In this document: positions 54,440-62,978 of the stretch, piece after piece | Numbering within the stretch: position 1 is the first letter of the stretch | How the letters are laid out: each line of letters opens with the position of its first letter | From: CAZDBA01 sp965224765 | Lineage (GTDB): Bacteria; Planctomycetota; Planctomycetia; Pirellulales; Pirellulaceae | Reading direction: 5' to 3' | Assembly (NCBI GenBank): GCA_965224765.1 | Contig: CBDDAC010000026.1 | Span: 132,908-196,907, forward strand | DNA length: 64,000 nt | Position numbers and translations under genes: made by a program | The notes under the pieces: generated by a model | Databases searched by the model: none | What the model was told of the DNA's origin: nothing | Seen by the model: only the letters and a program-made list of their open reading frames with translations

Positions 54440-57262
54440 TCAAATTGAATGTGCCGAGTCCTTCAGGTTAGCTTCGAATTCTGGATCCGAGCCCGTAAAC
54501 TCTCGATCACCTTCCTCCTCTCGCTTCTCGCTGGTTATCTCAACACGTTCAACGAAATCCGAAACGAATGCCGTCTTGTTTTCAATGGTGATATTCACAA
54601 GCCGCGGACGCGATGGGTGGTCAACAACTAATCGCAGGCATGTCTCGTCATCCAACGGCAGCACGTTTCCCTTTGAAGTAATACCAAAAGGCGTCTCCGA
54701 ACTCGGTGATATCTCTTGCTGCCCCAGATAGCTTTTTGTCGATTGAACATACTCATCATGAGTATTGATGGATTCAGTGATGGCGATAACTTCTGGCGCG
54801 CAGGAATGCGGGAGCGGTATTTGTGCCAGTCGATAGACCTCACTGATGTGAGATCGATAACCATTGGCAAACTCAACGATGTCATCCACACCGTTGCGGG
54901 TGTAAACACGCACGGGATTGAGTTCGTTTAGCACTTCTTGTCGCTTCGTTTGGATCGCATTCTCCATCCGTACCATTCCGTTGTCGGTTGAAAGCACCAG
55001 GTCAAAGTTGGCAATTGGGGCATCCGAAAGTTTCCAGCTACACTTCATTTCAGAGCGAGTCTTTAATGAAATGGTCAATGGGAAAACTCGGTGATTGAAT
55101 TCCAAATGGGCGGCGCGAACTCCATCAAGCCGTCGACCGGAAACCATGAAGCAAGCTGTAGGGATGATCCCTACGCGGTCCTCAGGAATTGTATCGTCGG
55201 CTAGTCCGATAAAGTCTACGGGAGCAACCAGCTGAACATTGTCAGCAAGTGTTGCCGGTCCAACGAAAACACTGTGTCCACCAACGAAACCCGCTGAATC
55301 AGCTAGAAGAATGGTTGGAGGTTTGACGGTTAAAATCTCCGGTGCAGGCTTCTTATTTTCCGGGCTCGTGTGTGGCATTAGGATTTCTTCGTCCATTTCC
55401 AACTTAGTCCAGAATCCGCATTCTAAACCCACCGCGTAGGGCAGCAGGCGAACTTGGTGTAATCCAAGATTGAGTTCCCGGCGATGGATGAGTTGGTCTG
55501 TTTTTTCCACCGTTTTAAACGTAGCCGGAACTGCTTTAATCAATTCGCTGACTTCGGTTCCCAGTTGCCGGTTCAGCATCGCCTGTAAATGCTGAGGGAT
55601 AATTCCCTGAATAATTCCCGACAGGACACCATCCAAGATTGGAATGCCGAAACCAAGCGGCCCTAGCAAGATGTAAAGGAACATAAGACCGGGATCAAAT
55701 CCTGCCAGCCCGTGGTAGGTCAATCCCGATCCATTTACAGTAAGTTCCAATTTCGGCGCCTTGCCCAGTGTCAGCCGATTGCCAATTCCCAACCTGCCTT
55801 TCACTCCAACGGTGCGGTTTCCTCGGGTCGGCCAATTGCGCCAGTTACCGCCAATGTCTTTTAGCTGTCTAAACGATTTACGCCCTAGATTGATGGGCAA
55901 ATACTGTCTGTCAAAGAACAACCACGCAACGTCATCGCCACCTTGCAGTGCGCAACGAATAGTATCTGAAAAGCTCTTTGGCCATCCAACCAGTGTTCGA
56001 GATCCGTTGACATCCTCTGGCCCTTTGACAACCTTGCGGTTCATATCGACTTGGACAAACTGGTGCCCTTTGAACAGAAAATGTGACTTCACATCTGCTG
56101 CAAAAAAAGCTGCGTCAATGTGCCCCCAGCCGGGCCAGTTCGCAAAGTAGTCAGAGAGCTTTTTCGGCTGGCCGATGGCCTTTTCTTTTCGCGCGTCAAA
56201 TTCAAGTACTCGATCACCTTTGAAAAACAGTACTTTATCATCACTCCAAGCCATGGCCGCATCCAGTTTGCTGGCGAAGTCACCGGGAAAGCCCGACCAG
56301 TTGCGATTTATTGCTCGCGGATATCCTGTGTCAAAACGATTCAACTTCAAATCGAATCTCCAATATTGGGAGCCGCTGAAAAAGTACGCCTTTTTATTGC
56401 GAGGATAGTACAAAGCTGCGTCAAAGTCTTTGGGCCAACCGCCACGTACGTCAATATCGACGTCGATCGTAGAGAATTGCATCTTCTTGATTTCGGCATC
56501 GATCGCGAAAAGCTCAGGAGGATCGTTTTTGTCGAGCCGAATCGCATACGGACCTTGTCGTTCCAGTTGTTTTGCAACAAAGGATCGAGCAAACGATGGG
56601 TTGATTCGCACGGCCAAATGCTCGGGATGTTGTCCCATCGACCAACGCGATCGGGGCGCGTTCATTGTCGGCGCAAGCGGCGTTAACGCGCCGGTTTTTG
56701 GGTTGGATTTAGGCCGTAGATTGAATTCCTTTTCAATACCTGCCTCGCTTATAAACAATAAAATCCCGCCACTTTTTTTCCCGTGACGTATACGCGGAAC
56801 GACCTTTACGTTCTCGGGAAGCTCCCACTTCATATCAGGGAGTACACCAGGCGCCTTCAACAACTTTTCAAGAAACTCAGGTGACAGTGTTGCCAAACGT
56901 CGGTGCCGATTGCGATCGACATGATCCAAGTCGATGTGGAAGAACTGCTGCTTCGTCTTCGGGTCGACCTTCGTTTTCACGTGCAAAAAAACGGTGTACA
57001 TGCCGGTCTGATCAGGTTGCCCTGTCGCTGATTGCTTGATATCTATCTCTAGTCCAATCAGCTCATCGTCAGGTGTCAGTGGCACGTCACCCTCAGGCCG
57101 TCGAGGATCGGGTGCGTCAAGAACGATGTTGCCTGGCGGTATCAGTTCAAAATGAAACATCAATACCCGCTGCGACAGATGGTGCGGAAGGTAAACGTTG
57201 AGAATGGCATTCAATAGCTCTCGGCTGAATTGCACGAGTATTGGGTATCCTTCAGTAGACAT
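54440..57262 (-). CDS. Large hemopexin-repeat protein
   Basis: A 940-aa protein. Four hemopexin-type repeats lie at about 285-470. They are marked by DAALYYPRNKKAYFFSGSQYWRFD, DAAMAWSDDKVLFFKGDRVLEFD, DAAFFAADVKSHFLFKGHQFVQVD and a fourth, more diverged copy, each with the DAA start and F-F-KG-x-x-(F/Y/L) strand. The N-terminal 280 residues (MSTEGYPILVQF) and the C-terminal 450 are of no named family, with small hydrophobic segments near 560-600. No signal peptide is seen. GGGAG precedes ATG 57262; a longer frame to 57391 is less likely. It starts 95 bases after the IPT/TIG-like gene, suggesting cotranscription. Ligand unknown. Confidence 0.72.
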   Translation of the reverse strand: MSTEGYPILVQFSRELLNAILNVYLPHHLSQRVLMFHFELIPPGNIVLDAPDPRRPEGDVPLTPDDELIGLEIDIKQSATGQPDQTGMYTVFLHVKTKVDPKTKQQFFHIDLDHVDRNRHRRLATLSPEFLEKLLKAPGVLPDMKWELPENVKVVPRIRHGKKSGGILLFISEAGIEKEFNLRPKSNPKTGALTPLAPTMNAPRSRWSMGQHPEHLAVRINPSFARSFVAKQLERQGPYAIRLDKNDPPELFAIDAEIKKMQFSTIDVDIDVRGGWPKDFDAALYYPRNKKAYFFSGSQYWRFDLKLNRFDTGYPRAINRNWSGFPGDFASKLDAAMAWSDDKVLFFKGDRVLEFDARKEKAIGQPKKLSDYFANWPGWGHIDAAFFAADVKSHFLFKGHQFVQVDMNRKVVKGPEDVNGSRTLVGWPKSFSDTIRCALQGGDDVAWLFFDRQYLPINLGRKSFRQLKDIGGNWRNWPTRGNRTVGVKGRLGIGNRLTLGKAPKLELTVNGSGLTYHGLAGFDPGLMFLYILLGPLGFGIPILDGVLSGIIQGIIPQHLQAMLNRQLGTEVSELIKAVPATFKTVEKTDQLIHRRELNLGLHQVRLLPYAVGLECGFWTKLEMDEEILMPHTSPENKKPAPEILTVKPPTILLADSAGFVGGHSVFVGPATLADNVQLVAPVDFIGLADDTIPEDRVGIIPTACFMVSGRRLDGVRAAHLEFNHRVFPLTISLKTRSEMKCSWKLSDAPIANFDLVLSTDNGMVRMENAIQTKRQEVLNELNPVRVYTRNGVDDIVEFANGYRSHISEVYRLAQIPLPHSCAPEVIAITESINTHDEYVQSTKSYLGQQEISPSSETPFGITSKGNVLPLDDETCLRLVVDHPSRPRLVNITIENKTAFVSDFVERVEITSEKREEEGDREFTGSDPEFEANLKDSAHSI

Positions 57263-57356
57263 AACAAGACTCCCATGGATTGGTTGGTTGTGTTCGATGG
57301 CGAATTGAGTTTGATCAGTAGCGAAAATTCTGAGCGGAAACAGATGGCTGATGCGG

Positions 57357-60272
57357 CTAACACTCGCGCACTTCGAACGCGTCTCGTTCAACGCCGTTGT
57401 AGACTCTTTTCCCGAATCGTTTCAGCCCTTTCTGCCGAGCAAGGTTTTTCGCGGTCGCTTTCGAGCGTGCACGGAAATATTCGCTAGTTCTATGGATAGT
57501 GCTAAGGGAACCATCGAGGTTGCGGGGAATGATACAGAAACTGAATTGGCGAACCGGATCGACGTACAAAACTGACCCTTGGCCGCTGACTTTTCCATTG
57601 GCGCTTCCCGCTTCGAATTTAACGGTATACTTTTTCTTCTGAATGCCTTTTATTGTCAGTTTCACATTGCTTGACCCACCAGTACTTAGCGCATTGTCAA
57701 TCCAGATCTTGTAATACCGAGTGTTTCGTGTTCGTAACGCGACAGCGCAGTCTTGGTGAATCTTTACAGATGAGTTGGAATTCAAATCGTAGCTCACCTC
57801 AATATGTTGCTTGTTGTCAGCTTCGCTCACCTTGGGTTGAGGTATCTTGCCAGGGTACGACGACACCGCCTTACTGATTAAGCAGAATTTCTCAATGGAG
57901 GGTCGGTAGTCTACCGTGATATTGGATGGTGATTTTGCGAGCCGACTTGGGTTGGTCGAAGCCATTCTTTCGTTAACGGCACGCAAGGTGTACGTCTCCG
58001 CGACGGCGTTGGCGTCTTTCATTTTGAGTGTGTACTTGCCGACGTTCGGCAAATTCGATACTACTGCATTACCTACAGAGTCAGCGATGTAAACTCGAGT
58101 TGCACCCGACGTGTTGAAAGTGAATTCGATTTTGTCACCGTAGACAACGCTGCTCTTGTTCACAGAAAATGCGTTGACTTGGGGCAACGTGAGCACCTCG
58201 AGCGACTTCGAGGTTGTGACCAGATCCTGCCGCTTCTGACTGCGTTCTTGGCCAACGGCTGTCAAAATAAACTTCGTGTTTTCAGACACGGTCACCGTCG
58301 TTGTATTTCCGGTAGTCGCAAGCGGATAGGTTTTGTTTGTCCGAAGCTCAACGGCTTGTACGGATAATGAGCCTGCAGCATCTTTTACCGACCAGTTCAA
58401 CACAACATTCTCGCCTGGTTTTACAAGTACGCTGGATGCCTTGAACTGTTCGATCGATGCTTTGATACCATGGTAACCGTGAGCCACGATGGTCTTGTCC
58501 TGCGTAGTGCAACGGCTTTTTCCCTGGAGGACAAACTTCATCGTCTCGTTGGGGACAACTTCCCCGGAGACGGGAAAAATCAGTTTTCCTGAAGCACTCT
58601 TGCTGATATCCGTTTCGACTCCCAGAGCGTTTTGGGTGACGACTTTTGTGCCAAGATGTGCATCGCTCGTTCGCCATACGATTTGGGCAATGTCGCGCCG
58701 ATCAATTTTTCCGTTTTGGGTAATGTGGTACAGTTCCGTATTCGTTCCGGGAGTACCCTGACGTTCTTCCTTCAGACGTTGGATCGAAAGGGATGTAGAC
58801 AGCTCTGGAACTGTCATCATGACGGCATTGCCCGCTCGTTTGAGTTGCTTTCGGTGGCCGCAGACTTCGACTTCGCGCCATGTGATTGACAATGACAGCG
58901 GCCCACTGATGGTATTATTTGGCAAGACCAATTCGATTTTCGAATCCGACCAAGTCTTCGGCGCGACCGCGACTCTCGTCGGGCGCCCATAAACGCGAGC
59001 ATAGACACGAACGCTTCCCGGCGCCCTTCCAAAGCCGGCTCCGTTGATCGTGACCGTTTCATTCGGGCAAACCGTGTTACTTGAGACACCAGAGATTGTG
59101 TAAGATCGAAAGCCAAAAGGCGTTTCTCTTAGTAGTTCGTACATACAACCAAACCGATCTGCGTCAAAGACGAGTCGCTCGGCCTGCTTGAGCAACTCCT
59201 CAACGGTATATCTTTTCTTGACAATCGGTTTTCCAACGGAGTCTGTGACCGGGTCCCAGGGCTTTGTCTTAGGTGGCCAAGGAACTGGCTCTGGATCGAT
59301 GGGGCGGATGTCTAAAAGTCGACCGAATGCGCGGCGGGATTCGAGATTCGCTCGCATTGCGTCCATTGCGGCGCGATACGCTCGATTGATTGTCTCAGCC
59401 TTTTCGAACAGCTTGATGGCTGTCGCAAAGTTCAATCGACCGAGGCTCTCGTTGTCCGCACTGGCCACCATGGCCGCCAAAATAATCGAATTCAAGGATT
59501 CCGTACTGATTGCATGTTGGGGCAGGACCATCTTTTCATCGAACGATGGCGACGTCTGAACGGATTCCGCTGATTCTGGATGTTCGTCAACTGTTCGTTG
59601 CTCCAGACGCGTCAGTACAGAATTGAGGCGATCTTCAATTTCATCGCGACTTAGATTCTCTCCATAGTGATTGCGAGTGTTTGCAAGAATCTCGTTGATA
59701 TGGACCATCGCGTCAGCGTCACCGGCCAGCGCGGATTCGGCCAGCACATTCAACTGAAGAAGATCTCCCAGACGGTCATCAATCCATTCGTCAATGTTTC
59801 CAGCGTCGTGATCATTGCCCGCCGCTGAGTAAGCTGCCAGATGAAAAACCTCACGCACTTCGGTTGAAACAAGCGGGTGAGGGTTGGATTCCGAGATGGA
59901 ATCGTTGCCATCGTCGTGGCCAAATTGCACGGTAACGTCGCCGGTGCGTTGCGCGATTTCGAGCTGCTGCCGGGTCCATTCGCGACCGTGGCTATCAAAC
60001 ACCACGATTGCCAAGCTACCTTGGGATAAATCGGCTGCGGCAACGTCAAGTGACGCAATTCCTGAATCATCAACCTTCACCAACTCAGACTCTCCCGATG
60101 CAGCTGAGTTGCCGACGCGAACGTAAAGCGGGTGGTTTATCTCAACGTGATCGAAATCGACCAGCCGAATTGTAACAGGCAGCGTTTCGTTTACGTGTGT
60201 TTGGCGAAAGCCTTGTGCGTCGAGCGTGGTTTGAGTGCCTTGTTGGCTAATTTCACTAGTCGTTGAATTCAT
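57357..60272 (-). CDS. Large protein with IPT/TIG-like immunoglobulin domains
   Basis: A 971-aa protein. The N-terminal 130 residues look like a beta-sandwich (TLPVTIRLVDFDHVEINHPLYVRV...GSLAIVVFD). A helical, acidic region follows to about 400. Then an IPT/TIG-like fold is seen at about 405-490 (GVSSNTVCPNETVTINGAGFGRAPGSVRVY), and several Ig-like strands continue to about 800 (IEQFKASSVLVKPGENVVLNWSVKDAAGSLSVQAVEL and FTFNTSGATRVYIAD). No signal peptide or transmembrane segment. The ATG at 60272 is clear. It is transcribed before, and probably with, the hemopexin gene. Export route and function are unknown. Confidence 0.68.
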   Translation of the reverse strand: MNSTTSEISQQGTQTTLDAQGFRQTHVNETLPVTIRLVDFDHVEINHPLYVRVGNSAASGESELVKVDDSGIASLDVAAADLSQGSLAIVVFDSHGREWTRQQLEIAQRTGDVTVQFGHDDGNDSISESNPHPLVSTEVREVFHLAAYSAAGNDHDAGNIDEWIDDRLGDLLQLNVLAESALAGDADAMVHINEILANTRNHYGENLSRDEIEDRLNSVLTRLEQRTVDEHPESAESVQTSPSFDEKMVLPQHAISTESLNSIILAAMVASADNESLGRLNFATAIKLFEKAETINRAYRAAMDAMRANLESRRAFGRLLDIRPIDPEPVPWPPKTKPWDPVTDSVGKPIVKKRYTVEELLKQAERLVFDADRFGCMYELLRETPFGFRSYTISGVSSNTVCPNETVTINGAGFGRAPGSVRVYARVYGRPTRVAVAPKTWSDSKIELVLPNNTISGPLSLSITWREVEVCGHRKQLKRAGNAVMMTVPELSTSLSIQRLKEERQGTPGTNTELYHITQNGKIDRRDIAQIVWRTSDAHLGTKVVTQNALGVETDISKSASGKLIFPVSGEVVPNETMKFVLQGKSRCTTQDKTIVAHGYHGIKASIEQFKASSVLVKPGENVVLNWSVKDAAGSLSVQAVELRTNKTYPLATTGNTTTVTVSENTKFILTAVGQERSQKRQDLVTTSKSLEVLTLPQVNAFSVNKSSVVYGDKIEFTFNTSGATRVYIADSVGNAVVSNLPNVGKYTLKMKDANAVAETYTLRAVNERMASTNPSRLAKSPSNITVDYRPSIEKFCLISKAVSSYPGKIPQPKVSEADNKQHIEVSYDLNSNSSVKIHQDCAVALRTRNTRYYKIWIDNALSTGGSSNVKLTIKGIQKKKYTVKFEAGSANGKVSGQGSVLYVDPVRQFSFCIIPRNLDGSLSTIHRTSEYFRARSKATAKNLARQKGLKRFGKRVYNGVERDAFEVREC

Positions 60273-60719
60273 CTGACTGCTCCTTGATACGGAAAATTGA
60301 ATAGAATCGCTCGGAATGAGCCCCGCTGACCGCGGAAGATTAGATCAACCTGCTCAGAATCATTACTGTCAACAAGAAAAAGATCGGACAGAAAAAAGCG
60401 GAAAAGTTGTTTCCAGCGACCTTCTCGTGATGCCAAACAAATGGAGGCGGAGAGCGTGCAATAAAAATGCACGTTATTTGAAAAGCGTTTCTGACAGCCC
60501 CGAAGAAACGTAAACGATCTTTAAGAGTATTTCCTCTGACTCCAAAGCCACACCATGCAACATCGCCGGCACCTGTCACATTGGGTCACATCGTCCAAAG
60601 CAATCCCTCGTTTCCCAACATCGGTGTTTCACGCCGCCGTAGGTTAGCTACTGCGTTGGTGTCAATGGTAAGCCCGCAGTGACTGCTCAAACGAAGTCTG
60701 AGGAACCCTTATCGAAACG
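60273..60719. other. Intergenic stretch at the start of a phage-like remnant
   Basis: 447 bases. No convincing gene and no repeat recognised. It should include the promoter of the IPT/TIG-like gene (-). Confidence 0.35.
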
Positions 60720-60902
60720 ATGACCGAGCTGGGAATTGTTGATATTGGCTTTCGAATGTTGAGCAACGGGGAACTCGCCAACGCGCAGGGCTTCCCACTC
60801 GACTACAAGTTCTGCGGGTTAAAAAAGGATGTGACTAAACAAATTGGAAATAGCGTCTCACCACCAGTGGCCAAGGCGATTACGGAATCACTGTTGAGTT
60901 GA
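60720..60902 (+). pseudogene. C-terminal fragment of a C5 cytosine DNA methyltransferase
   Basis: A 60-codon frame reading DIGFRMLSNGELANAQGFPLDYKF...KQIGNSVSPPVAKAI. This is motif IX-X of phage-type C5 methyltransferases: the ELA-QGFP stretch and the GNSVSPPVA end. The catalytic motifs (PCQGFS, ENV) and all upstream parts are missing, and the upstream frame has stops. A leftover of a phage or restriction-modification gene. Confidence 0.7.
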
Positions 60903-60924
60903 TCAAGAAAGGGGAGATGAGCTG

Positions 60925-61221
60925 ATGCCAAAAGAGCGGGATCGCAACTGGGCTGGCTACAGCCATCAGTCAAGACGGTACACCAGCTTAAAAAAAGCGT
61001 TTGAGATCATTGGCGTGATGGAATCATCAAAAGAATGGTGGACCCTTGAAGAGCTTCATGAGATCTACGAATCGAGAGTCACACGTATCAGCAAAAGAAC
61101 GGTAAGGCGCTATCTATATGTTTTTGAGCAGCTTGGTTTGGTGGAATCGAAAAAGTTAGAAATTTACGATTCAATACGAAAGGGATTTCGATGGGTTAGT
61201 TGGCCCCCACCGATCTATTGA
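60925..61221 (+). CDS. Small winged-helix protein
   Basis: A 98-aa protein. A helix-turn-helix is seen at about 35-82 (WTLEELHEIYESRVTRISKRTVRRYLYVFEQLGLVESKKLEI), the form of DeoR- or phage-type small winged helices, with SKRTVRRYLYVFEQLGLV as the recognition helix and wing. The ATG at 60925 has GGGGAG ten bases upstream. It starts 22 bases after the methyltransferase fragment. It could be the regulator of the small genes downstream. Confidence 0.65.
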   Translation: MPKERDRNWAGYSHQSRRYTSLKKAFEIIGVMESSKEWWTLEELHEIYESRVTRISKRTVRRYLYVFEQLGLVESKKLEIYDSIRKGFRWVSWPPPIY

Positions 61222-61339
61222 TGTTCAATTCTTCTTGCATGTTACCCATATTCCTGGCCGGACCTTACCCTACTTGCCCCACAGTGCCTTTCTTCTGTCT
61301 GCGGAAATAAAAATAAATCATCAGATTATTTTCAGAAAT

Positions 61340-61363
61340 TGATAGACGTTTTTTTCTCTATCA
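61340..61363. promoter_or_regulatory. Possible operator upstream of the small unknown genes
   Basis: TGATAGA-N10-TCTATCA, a perfect 7-bp inverted repeat about 130 bases upstream of the ATG at 61492. It may be the site of the winged-helix protein encoded just before it. Short arms, so a modest call. Confidence 0.35.
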
Positions 61364-61491
61364 TCAGTTCAACACGACAAAAACCAAGGTGAAACCATGT
61401 TGCCGGCAATCTTGTGAGATCAGGGTATTACAGAAGGGCAAACGAAAGCCTTACCAGTCATATCCACAAACGCAGTTCGCAGGAGACTCGC

Positions 61492-61758
61492 ATGAAGATA
61501 TCGAAGAATTGTTACAAGAACCCCATTTCACCAGTTCAATTTCCCAACGGAGTATGTGCATTGAATCCCCAAGCACCGAGTGTTGAAGTTTCTGATCAAA
61601 CCGTTGTCAATAACGCAGCTGTGGTTGATCCGGTTGTTGATGTCGTTATCAATCGAAAGGTCGTCGACCAAGTAGTTGACGTTGTAGTGGTAGATGATGT
61701 TGTGGAAGTTGTGAAACCAGTGCTTGACGACGTGGCTGTCGTCAGCGTCAACAAGTAA
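61492..61758 (+). CDS. Small valine/aspartate-rich protein of unknown function
   Basis: An 88-aa protein with AGGAG at 61481-61485, six bases before the ATG, the best ribosome-binding site in the area. Residues 1-30 are Asn/Lys/Pro/Ser-rich with Cys at 7 and 22. Residues about 40-85 are almost only V, D, K, N and I, in tandem units such as VVDVV and VVVVDDVVEVV. This is low-complexity and probably arose from short triplet repeats. Not like a known domain. It may be an exported or precursor-type peptide, but there is no clear leader. Confidence 0.5.
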   Translation: MKISKNCYKNPISPVQFPNGVCALNPQAPSVEVSDQTVVNNAAVVDPVVDVVINRKVVDQVVDVVVVDDVVEVVKPVLDDVAVVSVNK

Positions 61759-61810
61759 TGGAAAGTTAAATGCGACCAATAAATGTTAAATATTCAGCGG
61801 GATCAGATAA

Positions 61811-62011
61811 ATGCCATCCAAAAATACACCATTGTATGACGAGCTTGATTGTCAGGCAGAGGTCAGCGACGCCAATGAAATTCTTAAACAGTTGGTGACT
61901 GCAGATCTACCAATTGTTGCTGACATAGAGGACCTGTTCATTGAACGGCTGCTAGTGCAAAAACTAGGAGCCGACAATGTGAAGAAATTTGAGAAAGACT
62001 CTCAAACCTAG
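61811..62011 (+). CDS. Small acidic protein of unknown function
   Basis: A 66-aa protein with helical appearance (YDELDCQAEVSDANEILKQL, DIEDLFIERLLVQKLG) and acidic character. It starts 52 bases after the Val-rich gene, with a weak GGGA ribosome-binding site, and is followed by the 134-aa gene. Likely coding by position and clean start. No family recognised. Confidence 0.42.
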   Translation: MPSKNTPLYDELDCQAEVSDANEILKQLVTADLPIVADIEDLFIERLLVQKLGADNVKKFEKDSQT

Positions 62012-62057
62012 TCCGGAAAGAGCCGTTTTGTAACTACCAACAAAAGGAAAGTTCAAG

Positions 62058-62462
62058 ATGGAAATTGAACGTTATGGAGACATGAGCAATATGGCCAAAA
62101 GCAACGACTGGGACATGCTAGGAGACATGCCAAACGCAGCTGCGACTATTGGCAAAGAGGACATTAAGCGATATGCTTGGCGAAAACTCAATGTCTTTGG
62201 GCTGACCCGCGAAGCAAGCATCATTTTTGAGACGTCTGTCCGACCGTCCACGACTGCTGGTGTTGCCAGCAAATTAACAGCTGCTACGGGTGTTCATCAT
62301 ACTGTGCCACATACAGAGTTTATCCTCCGCATGATTGCAATTGCCTACAGCTACGCGATTGATCAATGGATTGTGCTTCACCGCGAAAACTTAATTGAGT
62401 TCGGGGTAGACATTGAAGAAACCCAGCATTGCTTACTCGCGCTCTTCCGCCAAGTTGGTTGA
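62058..62462 (+). CDS. Hypothetical protein, last of the small-gene group
   Basis: A 134-aa protein with AAAGGAAAG eight bases before ATG 62058. The N-terminal part is Met/Asp/Asn-rich (MSNMAKSNDWDMLGDMPN), and the rest looks helical (TEFILRMIAIAYSYAIDQWIVLHRENLIEFGVDIEETQHCLLALF). A terminator-like hairpin follows at 62483. No family recognised. The strong ribosome-binding site argues that it is a real gene. Confidence 0.55.
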   Translation: MEIERYGDMSNMAKSNDWDMLGDMPNAAATIGKEDIKRYAWRKLNVFGLTREASIIFETSVRPSTTAGVASKLTAATGVHHTVPHTEFILRMIAIAYSYAIDQWIVLHRENLIEFGVDIEETQHCLLALFRQVG

Positions 62463-62482
62463 ACAATCGAGCCTGTACTACT

Positions 62483-62505
62483 AGCCCCATTCACAGGGGC
62501 TTTTC
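62483..62505 (+). terminator. Likely rho-independent terminator
   Basis: AGCCCC / GGGGCT with a 7-base loop, followed by TTTTCT, 20 bases after the stop of the 134-aa gene. The stem is short, so it is a moderate call. Confidence 0.55.
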
Positions 62506-62586
62506 TATGCGCCCACAAGGACCACATCTGTCATCAGGCTCGTAATAATCTCACGAAAAGTTGTCTAATCCATACTTGGAGCTATC

Positions 62587-62931
62587 GTGAAGAAAATCTG
62601 TTTTGTTGCAGTACTGTTGGCGATCGTGTTCGCGACAGTTGCCTATGGCCAAATCTTTGGCAGGTTCCGCGCGAATCGGGCGGTTCAGAATCAATGTCCT
62701 CAATGTGTCGAGACGTTCTCCGCTCCGCTGATGCAGCCGACCTGGTTGCCGGGCGAACCCGTTCCAGCTCCCGTAGTTCAAACGCACATCCTCCTATCTT
62801 TCCGCGTAACTGCGGAAGGACCAGCGATGCAAAACCAACTTAAAAGCAATGCTGTCCCCAAAACGAATTTGAGGACCAGGACACAAAGGGTTGAAAAAGA
62901 GAATTACCCTTATTTTACCGAGTGCGGATGA
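62587..62931 (+). CDS. Short secreted protein whose end runs into the tRNA fragment
   Basis: A 114-aa frame starting at GTG 62587. A clear signal peptide (1-21, VAYGQ) is followed by CPQCVETFSAPLMQP and a Pro-rich linker. The last codons are read from the tRNA-Leu fragment: the stop TGA lies inside its acceptor-end sequence, so the natural C-terminus was probably lost when that fragment arrived. A truncated secreted protein of unknown function. Confidence 0.5.
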   Translation: MKKICFVAVLLAIVFATVAYGQIFGRFRANRAVQNQCPQCVETFSAPLMQPTWLPGEPVPAPVVQTHILLSFRVTAEGPAMQNQLKSNAVPKTNLRTRTQRVEKENYPYFTECG

Positions 62932-62978
62932 GAGGATTTGAACCTCCACGCCCTTACGGGCACTAGAACCTGAATCTG
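62921..62978 (-). other. tRNA-Leu 3' fragment (possible attachment-site remnant)
   Basis: On the minus strand it reads from the anticodon loop (CAGATTCAGGTTCTAG, anticodon CAG) through the variable arm TGCCCGTAAGGGCGT, T arm GGAGG-TTCAAAT-CCTCT and acceptor end CATCCGCAC. The 5' half of the tRNA (which should begin GCGGATG) is absent, so it is a fragment and not a gene. It matches 37311-37363. Confidence 0.85.

Noticed and set aside
54186..54731. A 181-codon plus-strand frame near the end of the hemopexin gene
   Set aside because: It overlaps the hemopexin-repeat gene on the opposite strand, has no ribosome-binding site and shows no domain features.
56120..56686. A 188-codon plus-strand frame inside the hemopexin gene
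   Set aside because: Antisense to the hemopexin repeats, which are clearly coding on the other strand.
61492..61758. RiPP precursor for the radical SAM cluster
   Set aside because: It lies 25 kb away from the radical SAM genes and has no recognisable leader; no link can be shown.
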